Shown: in pieces, positions 1 through 9,203 of the stretch
How the letters are laid out: the number at the start of each line of letters is the position of its first letter
How positions within the stretch are numbered: the stretch's first letter is position 1
Assembly: GCA_948468275.1 (NCBI GenBank)
Contig: CAOKHI010000014.1
Coordinates: forward strand, 1 to 38,966
Source: an uncultured Clostridium sp.
GTDB lineage: Bacteria > Bacillota > Clostridia > TANB77 > CAG-508
Length of the DNA: 38,966 bases
Direction of reading: 5' to 3'
Notes under the pieces: generated by a model
Told to the model about the DNA's origin: nothing
The model's database searches: none
The model's input: only the letters and a program-made list of their open reading frames with translations
Made by a program: the position numbers and the translations under genes

Positions 1-69
1 TTTATGACTTTTTATACTTACTCCTTCAATGGTTTTGAACTAACGAAAAAATTCGAGGAACATTTTTTG
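1..69. other. Window edge, nothing recognised
   Basis: No gene could be supported here. On the plus strand a short open stretch continues from the window edge to a stop near 113, but it overlaps the MFS gene and resembles nothing I know. No clear terminator hairpin for the MFS gene is visible. Confidence 0.3.
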
Positions 70-1299
70 CTATTCATTTTCTATTTTATTACTTACCAGA
101 ACAACACCAACTATTGATAAAACTATAATTAAAAACATTCTATTCAAATTATATAAATTTTGAGTAATTCCAACTAATATTAGTAGTGCAATATATCCTA
201 ACATTCTTCCTATATTTAAAAATAACTCTCGATAAATAAAGTATTCTGTATTATATTTTGTTTTAAATGGTTCTTTATTAGAATAATCAAATAAATTTAC
301 TTCTGTTATTTTTAATATAATGTTCATAAATACATAATAAACTATATTGTATATAACTATAGTAGTTATATTTATCTTACACAACACCAATATGAAACTT
401 ATTATTGAGAATATTAAAGATATTCTAAGCGTTTTATTTTGGTTATCTTTATTATAATATTTGCCAAATAAATACATAGCAATAATTGTAAAAATTGAAA
501 ACAATGATGTCCAACCACCTAATTCAAAATCATTATTTGTTTGGTAAATTATCAATAAAGATACAACTAAACTCATAACTCCATATCTATTAATTCCTTT
601 TAGAAATTCAATTACATATAATTTTTTTAAGGTCTTATCTCCTCTATAAATTTTATTAAATTCTTTTAAATTTACCTTTGATTTTTGTACATTCTTATTT
701 TTTATATAAAAACTAAATATTAATTTTAATATAGAAAGTACTAATATTAATATAGCTACAATTTGATATGATTGAATAGTTATATATGCTCCTAATAATA
801 TTGGAACAATAAAACTTATAATTTCTGTTGCAACTGATGCATAACCAATATATTTACTTCTTTCATTGTTAGAAATATTTTCTGACTCAATCATATTAAA
901 TGGAAAACCTGTAGTAGCTGTAGATATTCCGTACATTATTCCGATAACATAAACATAGTTAATAATTTTTTCTCCTAAAAGTATAATCATAAGAATATAT
1001 GCAGATTTTATAAAAATCCCAAATCTATATAATCTTACTTTATCTTTTGTTTTAATAATATTTGCAACTAAAAAAGCTCCAATTGTCGCAACAAACCAGC
1101 CTATTATATTGTATATTGATAAATATAAAATGTTTTGGCTAGATATTTTATAAAAATATGCAGCTAAAAAGATATCTAAAAATATACTTATAATTTTTCC
1201 TATTGATTGATCTAATATTAAAATTTTTGATATGAAAGATATCTTTTTATTGTTATTTTCCTCATTATATTTTGCATTTTTGTCTATGCCTATTCTCAC
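70..1299 (-). CDS. MFS-type membrane transporter
   Basis: A 409-residue, very hydrophobic protein with about 10-12 predicted membrane helices spread over its whole length, the size and pattern of a major facilitator superfamily permease (usually 380-420 residues, 12 helices). The N-terminal 25 residues are polar and lysine/asparagine-rich, and a basic cytoplasmic loop near residues 200-225 separates two halves, as in MFS proteins. The start is GTG at 1299, supported by an AGGAG site eight bases upstream. The substrate cannot be told from sequence. The gene stands alone, convergent with the peptidase remnant's upstream region. Its two in-sequence CGG trinucleotides span codon boundaries (Ile-Gly and Tyr-Gly), so it needs no frame change. 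Family level is fairly safe; function is unknown. Confidence 0.7.
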   Translation of the reverse strand: MRIGIDKNAKYNEENNNKKISFISKILILDQSIGKIISIFLDIFLAAYFYKISSQNILYLSIYNIIGWFVATIGAFLVANIIKTKDKVRLYRFGIFIKSAYILMIILLGEKIINYVYVIGIMYGISTATTGFPFNMIESENISNNERSKYIGYASVATEIISFIVPILLGAYITIQSYQIVAILILVLSILKLIFSFYIKNKNVQKSKVNLKEFNKIYRGDKTLKKLYVIEFLKGINRYGVMSLVVSLLIIYQTNNDFELGGWTSLFSIFTIIAMYLFGKYYNKDNQNKTLRISLIFSIISFILVLCKINITTIVIYNIVYYVFMNIILKITEVNLFDYSNKEPFKTKYNTEYFIYRELFLNIGRMLGYIALLILVGITQNLYNLNRMFLIIVLSIVGVVLVSNKIENE

Positions 1300-1392
1300 T
1301 TTTTATACTCCTTATATACATTTTAGTAAAAGTATATTATCATAAAAAATGCTTATTTTCAACAAATTTCTCCATAAATTCACGAAAGATAA

Positions 1393-1947
1393 AATAAAAA
1401 CACGATAACAAAACATCTTGCTCCTGTAAATATTCTTATATTTAATTATAATTTTCCTATATGGAAGTTAATAAGCTTCACAGGTGTGGATTTAAATTTG
1501 CAATTTCCTGCTGGGTGGGAAAATGCAAAAAGTATAAAATATTCTCAAGGTTTTACTAAGCCTGCTCCTCGTGATTTTGTTGGTTATGGTTCATTAACTC
1601 AGCCAGAAGCTCTTGCTGTTTATAATTTTACACTTTCTCATGATTTTAGATTAACAATTTCTTATCATACACAAGGTCAAGAAATTTATTGGAACTATCA
1701 AAATATTAATCCTACAAATGGCTATGAAATTGGAAACAAATTAGCTAGTGCTAGTGGTTACTTATTAGCTGATGTCCCTTATAACTCAAGTTTTGCAGGT
1801 TATAAAGATTGGTTTATACAAAGTTATAATAAACCTGGTTTTACTATTGAAGCGGGTATAGGTGAAAATCCTCTTCCTATTGGTCAGTTTAATGAGATTT
1901 ATAAAGATATTTTAAGTATTATGACTTTGGGAATTGTGTTATCATAG
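1393..1947 (+). pseudogene. Truncated M14 zinc carboxypeptidase, C-terminal half
   Basis: The reading frame carries the C-terminal half of an M14-family gamma-D-glutamyl-diamino-acid peptidase, a cell-wall peptide hydrolase. Visible landmarks are GVDLNLQFPAGW, the third zinc-ligand region SYHTQGQEIYW and the catalytic-glutamate region GFTIEAGIGENP, ending in a normal C-terminus. The N-terminal half, including the HxxE zinc motif and any LysM domains or signal peptide, is absent, and a stop lies at 1390-1392. The 30 residues before GVDLN are only faintly similar to the family (NFPIWK survives). A GTG at 1486 is available but has no ribosome site. The remnant is followed by a good terminator. 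I read it as a 5'-deleted pseudogene. Confidence 0.8.
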
Positions 1948-1978
1948 TTCATTTTATATTCTAATTCATTTTTTAACT

Positions 1979-2016
1979 AAAAGACCTAATATATTTTTAG
2001 ATATTAGATCTTTTTT
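1979..2016 (+). terminator. Rho-independent terminator after the peptidase remnant
   Basis: Inverted repeat 1979-1992 / 2001-2014 (14 pairs, one mismatch) with an 8-base loop, running directly into a T-tract. It lies 31 bases after the stop of the remnant, so it is the original terminator of that gene. Confidence 0.75.
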
Positions 2017-2047
2017 ATTCTTTATACTAAATTTAAATTATCTTTTT

Positions 2048-2095
2048 GGATTAATCAATTATATAGAATTATTAATCTATTTAATTGATTAATCC
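2048..2095. terminator. Hairpin overlapping the stop of the 2089-2811 gene
   Basis: Perfect 14-base inverted repeat, 2048-2061 with 2082-2095, whose right arm includes the stop codon of the minus-strand gene. On the minus strand the stem is followed by A-rich sequence, not T, so it is not a canonical terminator for that gene. It may act on convergent transcription or protect the 3' end. Confidence 0.4.
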
Positions 2096-2811
2096 CTTTC
2101 TTTTATACAATATTCTCCATTTTTATATTCAAATAAATCTCCTTGTTTTGCTGTTTCATATAAGTCTTTGGGGAATTTTATTTCCTCAATCCCTTCTATT
2201 CCACCACCAGAAATATTATTTAAATCATATAGCCATATTCTTCCTAAATATTTTTCACCTACTTCATAAATATGTCCTTCAATTCTTTTGCTGTTTAAAT
2301 ATTTGTTTTGTTCTTCTATCTTTTCTTTAATCATATTGTTTATTTCGTTTGCAACATTTTTTGTTGCTTCTTCATCTAATATAAATTTTTCTTCTTGTTT
2401 TCTTAAAACACTTCCTAAATTGCTACCAATTGGTAATTCTTGTATAGTTTTTGTAACTATTTTATTGCCTTTATTAGGGCTAAAGGTACATAAATTATAG
2501 GCATTTGCTTTATTTGTTGCTTTATCATATATATAGAACATATCTCCAGATTCTATTGTATTTTGGGCGTAGTTTTGTAATATATTAGATCTTTGGATTA
2601 GCATTTCATCTCTAAACTTTTTTATTATTTTCTCATCATAAAGTGTTAAATCATCTAAAAGTAAATTGTTCCATTTATTATCAATATCAAATGCTTTAGA
2701 TGTGTTCTCTATATTATTTGTTATATAATCTGATAGTTCATTTATAAAGCTTTGCACAAATTTATTCTCCTTTAAATTGTTAAAAATACCATTTACTAGG
2801 TCTAAATTCAA
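2089..2811 (-). CDS. Unknown soluble protein, 240 residues
   Basis: I do not recognise a family. The protein is acidic and soluble, without signal peptide or membrane helices. Residues 1-75 and 140-175 look helical and charged. The last 60 residues (from about HIYEVGEKYLGRIWLYDL) look like a small beta-rich domain with a Gly-rich turn, SGGG. The start is TTG at 2811, chosen because GGAG lies nine bases upstream and the closer ATG is in another frame and runs into no protein. The gene is flanked upstream by the first copy of the mobile repeat, so its promoter must lie in 2822-2950 or inside the element. Coding potential looks real; function unknown. Confidence 0.6.
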   Translation of the reverse strand: MNLDLVNGIFNNLKENKFVQSFINELSDYITNNIENTSKAFDIDNKWNNLLLDDLTLYDEKIIKKFRDEMLIQRSNILQNYAQNTIESGDMFYIYDKATNKANAYNLCTFSPNKGNKIVTKTIQELPIGSNLGSVLRKQEEKFILDEEATKNVANEINNMIKEKIEEQNKYLNSKRIEGHIYEVGEKYLGRIWLYDLNNISGGGIEGIEEIKFPKDLYETAKQGDLFEYKNGEYCIKERD

Positions 2812-2958
2812 TAAACATCACTCCTTTTTTTATTATTTGTAATTGGAAATCTACAATTGATAAATAGTAGTTAGAACTAAACTAAAAGTGATTATATATT
2901 TTTTTACATAAAATTACAATAGATTTTTAGCAAATTTCTATAAATGGATTAAGTTTAA

Positions 2959-3139
2959 GTTACAGTTCACAGCATATATAATAAAATCCGCTACGGCTAA
3001 GTAATATATTTTATTTTTTCATTTCGCCCTCCAAGCTCACGGGTATTCCCCCGCCTCAATGGGCTGTCGGGTCTTCATTACAAAATAAAATATATTACTT
3101 AGTCTTCGCTACTTACTGCTATTGTCTGTGAATAGCAAC
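2959..3139. mobile_element. 181-bp MITE-like element, copy 1
   Basis: Non-coding element with imperfect terminal inverted repeats (left GTTACAGTTCACAG; right end CTGTGAATAGCAAC) and an 8-bp target duplication AAGTTTAA at 2951-2958 and 3140-3147. Inside is a perfect 21-base inverted repeat, 2997-3017 with 3082-3102, flanking a core that is clearly richer in G+C than the surroundings. It is the same length as, and 179/181 identical to, the copy at 11455-11635; the two differences are at 3134 and 3136, in the right terminal repeat. It contains no transposase. It fills most of the 419-base gap 2812-3230. In the rest of the gap (2822-2950) I see only A+T-rich sequence without clear signals, and at 3146-3188 a terminator. 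Confidence 0.9.
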
Positions 3140-3145
3140 AAGTTT

Positions 3146-3188
3146 AAAAGTAAATTCCAGATTTGTTTTAAAACTGGAATTTACTTTT
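3146..3188 (-). terminator. Terminator of the secreted nuclease gene
   Basis: Perfect 15-base inverted repeat, 3146-3160 with 3174-3188, loop of 13, with TTTT at the stem end on the minus strand. It lies 42 bases after the nuclease stop. The MITE's right target duplication (3140-3147) overlaps its edge. Confidence 0.7.
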
Positions 3189-3230
3189 GTAATTAAGCAA
3201 TTTCTATAAATTGGCAACTAATAATGTTTT

Positions 3231-3962
3231 TTACTCTTCTTGGCTTTCGCCTGTTTTGTAATCAATAATTATTCCTGGTTGTACATTATAACAATAAACA
3301 TTAAAATTAATTCCTTGTCCATTATCCTCAACAGACCATGCTTCCATTTGAACTCCACTTGCTAATAAATTATTCCCTTCATATATAGGTGTTACTCTAT
3401 ATAAAACATGATTTGTTTCATTTTTATCAATATATTCAGCTACTTGATTTTCAAAAGATAACATTCCTTCTGTATTTAAATATCTTGTTCCTGTTATTAA
3501 ATTCTGTTTATTGTCATTTTCTCCTGCAAGTTGCCATCCAATTAGGTGGCAACGATTATATAAATATTTGTCTTTAATCAAGTTATCATATCTTTTTTGT
3601 ACCCAACCAGAAAGATCTTTTATATTTCCTATTTCTCCCCTTTTTTCAGTTGGCATTATCTCTTTGCAAACATTGGCAAAAGCTACTCCACTTCTTCCTA
3701 ATTCGTCCCACTCACTATAATTTTCAAATGGTTTGGTTGTATAATCATCTTCAGTAAAATATGGAATATTATTATTTATCTCTACATATGGACTTGATGA
3801 GTATTTAGGAATACTAGATAGGTCAAATATTATATTGTCTTTTAATATTTCATTTTCTGTATTTTGATTTAAATATCCTAAAACTATAATACTAATTATT
3901 ACTAAAACACTTGCTATTATCTTGCAAACATTCTGCTTGCTATTTGTACCTCTTTTACTCAT
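3231..3962 (-). CDS. Membrane-anchored or secreted DNA/RNA non-specific endonuclease
   Basis: A 243-residue protein with a basic N-terminus and one hydrophobic segment at about residues 14-30, so it is secreted or anchored outside the membrane. The rest matches the beta-beta-alpha-metal non-specific nuclease family (EndA / streptococcal DNase type). The catalytic region reads YNRCHLIGWQLAGENDNKQN, with the histidine of the DRGH-like motif, the metal-binding asparagine region (ENDNKQNLITGTRYLN) and the C-terminal GVQMEAWSVEDNG strand. Family members degrade extracellular DNA for nutrition, competence or competition. The start ATG at 3962 has an AGAGG site. It lies 69 bases after the helicase gene on the same strand and has its own terminator, so it may be co-transcribed with the helicase pair. 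Confidence 0.8.
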   Translation of the reverse strand: MSKRGTNSKQNVCKIIASVLVIISIIVLGYLNQNTENEILKDNIIFDLSSIPKYSSSPYVEINNNIPYFTEDDYTTKPFENYSEWDELGRSGVAFANVCKEIMPTEKRGEIGNIKDLSGWVQKRYDNLIKDKYLYNRCHLIGWQLAGENDNKQNLITGTRYLNTEGMLSFENQVAEYIDKNETNHVLYRVTPIYEGNNLLASGVQMEAWSVEDNGQGINFNVYCYNVQPGIIIDYKTGESQEE

Positions 3963-4031
3963 AAATTATACCTCTTATTATTTTTTCTTAATCTAGTTAA
4001 AAAAATTTTACTTCTATGTCTTAAAATTTTC

Positions 4032-7000
4032 TTATATTAAATATTGTTTAATTAATTCTTTTATTTTTAAAGTATCTATTGCTCCATTTTCTTCATCATA
4101 AGTTACAATTAGATTTTTGCCCTCTATGATACCATTTTCTTCATATAACTTTTTCTTTTCTTCCCAACGCATTTTGTAATTTAAATCTGTCATCATTCCA
4201 CAATGTTCCCAATACCATGTATCACCTAAGTCAGTTTTTATTGTAAAATCTGGTAGCTTAACACTTCCATCATTCAATGTTAGCTCTTTTTCGTAATAAT
4301 ATTCAATATCTCCTTCTCTTTCATAGTCATATAACATATTAGCAATTATTACTTCTGATTTTGACCTAACTAATTCTCCTTTAAGTGTTGTGTGAATTTT
4401 ATATTCATCATAATATTTATTATTATACACAATAACACTTGGATTCTTCTCTTGTAATGTATAAAATAAATCTGTTAATCTTTGTGCTATGTTTGAATTA
4501 TCATCAGTAGAATAATACAATAATTTATATGGTTCATCATTATATAAAATTATAATTTTTTGGGTTTGTCTTGTCAAAGCAGTATATAACATTTCTCTAG
4601 ATATCATTTTGCTTTCATTATCTAAAACTAATATAACTTTTTTAAACTGACTACCTTGAGATTTATGTACAGTTAAGGCATAAGCTAATTCTAAAGTTTC
4701 ATTTTCATCATTAAATTCTGAAGGACTATATGAATAATCTATACCTAATTGAGATGAAAATTCAACATGTAAATTTTCTGTAAAATCATTTCCATTATTT
4801 TTTCCAAAATGTATTCCTGCAATTCCTATTTCTCCATTTGCAACATATGATTTTTCTTTTTTGCGAGTATTATAATTATATCCATACATTTTTTTATTTG
4901 TTACATTAATTACTTTATCGCCATAAACTATTTTTTCAGCACCTAAACTTTTACATATTACCTTATATTTTCCATATCTTTTTGATAATTCGATAAAATC
5001 CGATTTGTATTTTTCATGTATTAACTTATTAATACTAATAATCCCATGTGGCATATTTCTTACAGGAGCTAATATTTGCCAGTTTTCTACATTTTCAGCA
5101 CAACCTAAATTAAAATAAGCATATCCATTACTAATTACAGCTCCCAAAGATGCATTAAATCCACTAATATCATTAACATCTTTTAACCCTAATTCTTTAG
5201 ATAATATTTGTAGTAATTTATTTTCTAAATCTTCTTTATTTTCCCATTTTTCAAATTTTATTCTTTCTTGTTTATCTTCAATTATTCTTGATATTATATC
5301 ATCTTGCATTTTTCCATTATTTATAAATATATTTGCAAAGTCAACATCAAGCATATCTGCTTCACCTTTTTGTCTTCTATTTATAACTAATTTTTTATAA
5401 TTATTAGGATATTTTTCTTCTAGTAAATTAACTAAATCTACAAATGGTTTTCCTGCTCCTATTGGTGGTAATTGGTTTGAATCTCCTACAAAAATTATCC
5501 TTTTAGCTGTTTTAATTGCTTGTATTAATGCTCCAAACATTTCTTCTGTTAACATAGATGCTTCATCTATAATTACTGTGCTAGGAACATTAGCTGCTTT
5601 ATCTGTTAAAAAATATCTCATGTTTTCGAAACTAAATCTATCGCTTTTTGCTAAAAACTGTGCAATATTGTAAACTTCAAAATTAGAAGCATTTTTTCCC
5701 ATACTTTCTTTTAATCTTACTGCTGCTTTGCCTGTTGGTGCTAGCAATAATACTCCATTATCTCTAATTTCTGGTGCATCGCAAAAAATTGATAATACAG
5801 TGGTTTTGCCTGTGCCTGCTCCTCCTGTAAGTGCAAATATACGTGATTTTGACATTTTATTTAGTGCATCTATTTTTTCTTTTCTTGCACTTGATTCAAG
5901 TAATTTACTTTTTGGTGTATTTTCCTTAATTTCTCCAAAATGGATATTAACAATTTTTTCCCAATCATTACTGAAACTAAGAGTTTCAGCATTTAGTTTT
6001 TTATTTATATTTTTTTCTATTATTTTTTCAAATTCTTGAAGTCTTATCAATTTATAATAATCTTCATTATTTTTTAATTTATTAACAACAATTTCTTCTG
6101 AGAAAAAATCATTATATGATAATATGTTATTTTTTGTGAATTTAGTTTCTAAATTTATAATTAAATTTGTATCTTGATTATAATCATTGAATAATTGTAA
6201 TACTTTTTCAATTGGCAGAATTGTATTTCCATTTAATGCTTCATTTTCTAGTAAAGATATTAGTAATGCTCTAATTCTCCTTTTATCATTTTCTCCAACC
6301 ATAGCACTTGGATTTGGAATGACAAAGTCTTTTTTTAAAGACGGAATTAAATACATTGCAAAATCTACTTTTTTTATAGAAACACATATATCTTTAATTA
6401 ATCTTGTTTTTTCATATAACAAATATGGATTGTTTATTATTGCCTTATTAGAAAAATCTCCTATAATTGAATATTCCTTATTGTTTCTTTTTTCTTCATT
6501 AAAAATTATATCTGCTTGTTTTATAGTTAATGAAAATCTTGATAAAAGTTTGAACAAGTCTTTTTGTTCTTCTGTTAAAATTTTATTCCATGTATTTTGG
6601 TCTTTTTCTTCAATATTCTTAGAAAAATTAGAGTCTAAATATTGTTTAGGATTACTCATTACTTTTTCAAAATAATCCCATAAATTTTCATTATTTAATT
6701 TTGCATTTTTTATTATTTCTTCTCCTAGTGGTAGTGCTCCTCTATTTATGCCTAATGCACAAAGCATAGAACAAAAACCAGGATACTCACCTCTTTGTGC
6801 TAAAACAATTTGTAATTTCTTTTGAAGCCAGTTAATTACATGATCATAATTTTTATTTAAAATTTTTGAAATTGTTTTATAAGTTTTTATACAATTTAAA
6901 AGTACTTCAATTGTAGTATCATAAGATACATGTTCTGCTGCATATGAAAATTCATTAAAAGATTCAATAGGTGCAAAAACAACTATTGAGTTAAAATCAA

Positions 7001-7763
7001 AATTTTTATTATTTTTTGTTTTTTCATATATTTCTTGATATGGAATAATAAAGCCATTATTATTTTCTTCTCTAATAGAATGACTTACCATTGTTTCCCA
7101 AGTTAATGAATTAAGTTCTGGATGGCTTTTGCTTTTATATTCTTTAACATCTGCTAAATTTAAAATATCTCCTATACCAATAATTACTCGTCTTGGCTCA
7201 TCTGTATATGGTATTTGCTTTGCATAAATTATACATAAGGATTCATTTGGAATAACATTTCTATAAAAAGCTTTAAATATTTTTTCTTGATTACGTTTTG
7301 TTTGTATCCATGATGTTTTTATATTGGGTTCTATATTTTCATCATAATCAATATCATAATACTTTGCTTTTTCTTCAATATTGCCCCTCATTGTCCAAAA
7401 ATATGGTCTACTTGGTAAAGAATAAGCAGGGTAAACTACTCTTACAGATTCAAAGTCTTTATATTTATCATATTTTTGTCTTTGATATGAATATTTAGCA
7501 TCAAAATATCTTTGCTTATATGGATGTTCAGAAATTTTTATTATTTCATTATCTGCCATAAATGCTGCACCTTCATTTATACAAGGAATATCTGTATGAT
7601 CTTTCAAACATTGTTTACATATTTTATTTTCTTCCTCATCATTTTTATATTCATATATATTCTTCAATTTTAAGCATGAAATATTTTCACTTGGTTTTTT
7701 ACAAATTGTTCCATTCCAACCATTATCATGCCATGGAACTCTTATTGATATGTGTTGTGGCAT
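4032..7763 (-). CDS. RecD/Pif1-like SF1 helicase with zinc-binding N-terminus and C-terminal nuclease-like domain
   Basis: A 1243-residue multidomain protein. The N-terminus starts with a tryptophan-rich motif (VPWHDNGWNGT) and five cysteines at 21, 30, 49, 52 and 61, probably a zinc site. A long region of unknown fold follows. At about 640-650 lies Walker A GGAGTGKTT, at about 730 Walker B VIIDEASML, then GDSNQLPPIG (motif III), the motif IV arginine region, and near 1028 and 1060 ALTVHKSQGSQF and YTALTRQ (motifs V and VI). This is the order of RecD/Pif1-type SF1 helicases. The last 100 residues contain SEVIIANML, LPDFTI and WYWEHCG, which resemble a PD-(D/E)XK-type nuclease fold. The ATG has GGAG seven bases upstream. 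It follows the 7820-9091 gene by 56 bases. Role in DNA defence or repair is inference. Confidence 0.8.
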   Translation of the reverse strand: MPQHISIRVPWHDNGWNGTICKKPSENISCLKLKNIYEYKNDEEENKICKQCLKDHTDIPCINEGAAFMADNEIIKISEHPYKQRYFDAKYSYQRQKYDKYKDFESVRVVYPAYSLPSRPYFWTMRGNIEEKAKYYDIDYDENIEPNIKTSWIQTKRNQEKIFKAFYRNVIPNESLCIIYAKQIPYTDEPRRVIIGIGDILNLADVKEYKSKSHPELNSLTWETMVSHSIREENNNGFIIPYQEIYEKTKNNKNFDFNSIVVFAPIESFNEFSYAAEHVSYDTTIEVLLNCIKTYKTISKILNKNYDHVINWLQKKLQIVLAQRGEYPGFCSMLCALGINRGALPLGEEIIKNAKLNNENLWDYFEKVMSNPKQYLDSNFSKNIEEKDQNTWNKILTEEQKDLFKLLSRFSLTIKQADIIFNEEKRNNKEYSIIGDFSNKAIINNPYLLYEKTRLIKDICVSIKKVDFAMYLIPSLKKDFVIPNPSAMVGENDKRRIRALLISLLENEALNGNTILPIEKVLQLFNDYNQDTNLIINLETKFTKNNILSYNDFFSEEIVVNKLKNNEDYYKLIRLQEFEKIIEKNINKKLNAETLSFSNDWEKIVNIHFGEIKENTPKSKLLESSARKEKIDALNKMSKSRIFALTGGAGTGKTTVLSIFCDAPEIRDNGVLLLAPTGKAAVRLKESMGKNASNFEVYNIAQFLAKSDRFSFENMRYFLTDKAANVPSTVIIDEASMLTEEMFGALIQAIKTAKRIIFVGDSNQLPPIGAGKPFVDLVNLLEEKYPNNYKKLVINRRQKGEADMLDVDFANIFINNGKMQDDIISRIIEDKQERIKFEKWENKEDLENKLLQILSKELGLKDVNDISGFNASLGAVISNGYAYFNLGCAENVENWQILAPVRNMPHGIISINKLIHEKYKSDFIELSKRYGKYKVICKSLGAEKIVYGDKVINVTNKKMYGYNYNTRKKEKSYVANGEIGIAGIHFGKNNGNDFTENLHVEFSSQLGIDYSYSPSEFNDENETLELAYALTVHKSQGSQFKKVILVLDNESKMISREMLYTALTRQTQKIIILYNDEPYKLLYYSTDDNSNIAQRLTDLFYTLQEKNPSVIVYNNKYYDEYKIHTTLKGELVRSKSEVIIANMLYDYEREGDIEYYYEKELTLNDGSVKLPDFTIKTDLGDTWYWEHCGMMTDLNYKMRWEEKKKLYEENGIIEGKNLIVTYDEENGAIDTLKIKELIKQYLI

Positions 7764-7819
7764 TTATTTTCTCCATTTCTATATTCTTTTATTTATAATT
7801 TTTATAATAAAATTAATTA

Positions 7820-9091
7820 CTACCAATTAGCATTTCCTCTTATACATATGCTATGCTTGTCCTTAACCCATTTAAATCGTAATCTTAAGTTATAATCAAT
7901 AATTTCTGGTCTTCCAGAACTAGCTTTAAGTAGTTCTATGAATTCTCTAAAATCCATTATATTAAATATAGCACCTGTTTTATCAATAGCATCAAATAAC
8001 AAATCTTCAACCTCACTCCAATCACCTTCATATATAAACTCTGTAATAAGTATAATACAGTGTGTTTGTTTTAATGGATTAATATTAATTTTTTCATTAT
8101 TACTTGAATATATTTCAGTTTCATTAATAATGGCTTTTGTTGCACCTGTCATCTGTTTAATAGCTTCTTTTACTTTCTTTTGAGTTTTTAAAATTCGTCT
8201 TATTTTACCACTATATGAATTTGACTCTATAATTGAAATTTCTTTTGCTTCTATTAAGAAATTAGCATATTCGCAAAATGCAAATATATCTGTTAGCTCT
8301 TTTTCGTTTTCACCTTTTTTAAATTTAGGATTTTTATATAATGTTGAAGGAAATACAGAAATTAATGCTGAGGCTATTTCTTCTTCAAAAGCTCCTCCTT
8401 CATCTTTATCTTCAACACTATATTTAAAAACACTATTGTTACTATAAGAATATAAGTCTATTTTATTCCAATCTTCTATTGTTGTTTCTAATTCTATATA
8501 TGGTATTGTTTTTGCATAAGGAAATTCACGTTTATATGAACTTTCTACTGAAACACAAAAACAATCATGTGCATAATCTACTTCATTTGTATGTGTTCCA
8601 ACATATAATGACTCTTCTGTTTGCATCCATTTTAAAATATTTAATGCTTTTTGCTTTGAAATTGCAACTTTTGACCATGCTACCAATTTATTCATTTCAT
8701 TTATTAAAGATATATCAAATATGCCTTTTTGAAGAGCATAAATTAATGCTCTATGCTCTTCTGATTTAAATTGAACTTTAGAAATAAACATCGTGGCATC
8801 TGGAATGTCCATTATTCTAGTACCTATACATAAATAATTATCTTTTTTTCCAAAAACTAACTTTAATGAACATCCTGCCACTAATGCTTTAATACATGGT
8901 GTAATTGTTTTTATAACTAATGTCGTTTGTTTTAATCCTATGGTTTCTTTATACCAAAGAGAACTTTCTTCTGAATTTATCTCTTTATAAAATTGATCTT
9001 CTAATATATCTGTTTGATTATTTATCTTTTCTTCCATATGTAGTATATCCTTTCTACTTATTTGAATTTCCTTTATAAACTCTATCTTCAT
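7820..9091 (-). CDS. Unknown protein with PD-(D/E)XK-like nuclease motif, partner of the helicase
   Basis: A 423-residue soluble protein, first gene of a pair with the helicase. I do not recognise the N-terminal 220 residues. In the C-terminal half a likely PD-(D/E)XK core can be read: Glu in FEEEIASAL (about 235-240), Asp in ELTDIFAF (about 266) and EAK in FLIEAKEIS (about 280), followed by a helical segment with basic residues (KIRRILKTQKKVKEA). These spacings fit restriction-endonuclease-like folds, but the call rests on motif pattern only. The ATG at 9091 has only a weak ribosome site; Met19 at 9037 has AAAGGA ten to eleven bases upstream and may be the true start. Given its partner, a role in DNA cleavage or phage defence is plausible but unproven. 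Confidence 0.6.
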   Translation of the reverse strand: MKIEFIKEIQISRKDILHMEEKINNQTDILEDQFYKEINSEESSLWYKETIGLKQTTLVIKTITPCIKALVAGCSLKLVFGKKDNYLCIGTRIMDIPDATMFISKVQFKSEEHRALIYALQKGIFDISLINEMNKLVAWSKVAISKQKALNILKWMQTEESLYVGTHTNEVDYAHDCFCVSVESSYKREFPYAKTIPYIELETTIEDWNKIDLYSYSNNSVFKYSVEDKDEGGAFEEEIASALISVFPSTLYKNPKFKKGENEKELTDIFAFCEYANFLIEAKEISIIESNSYSGKIRRILKTQKKVKEAIKQMTGATKAIINETEIYSSNNEKININPLKQTHCIILITEFIYEGDWSEVEDLLFDAIDKTGAIFNIMDFREFIELLKASSGRPEIIDYNLRLRFKWVKDKHSICIRGNANW

Positions 9092-9203
9092 CTACTTTTA
9101 GGTTTTTAAATTGTTTAATCAATAAAATTAAGGATTACTCTATTTACTTTTTCCACCACGATAATTTAATACTACTTTTTATAAAAAATTATTAATTTTT
9201 ATG

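Noticed and set aside
2959..3139. Repeat as a CRISPR unit, tRNA or rRNA fragment
   Set aside because: Only two distant copies, with terminal inverted repeats and target duplications; no tRNA-like cloverleaf or spacer pattern.
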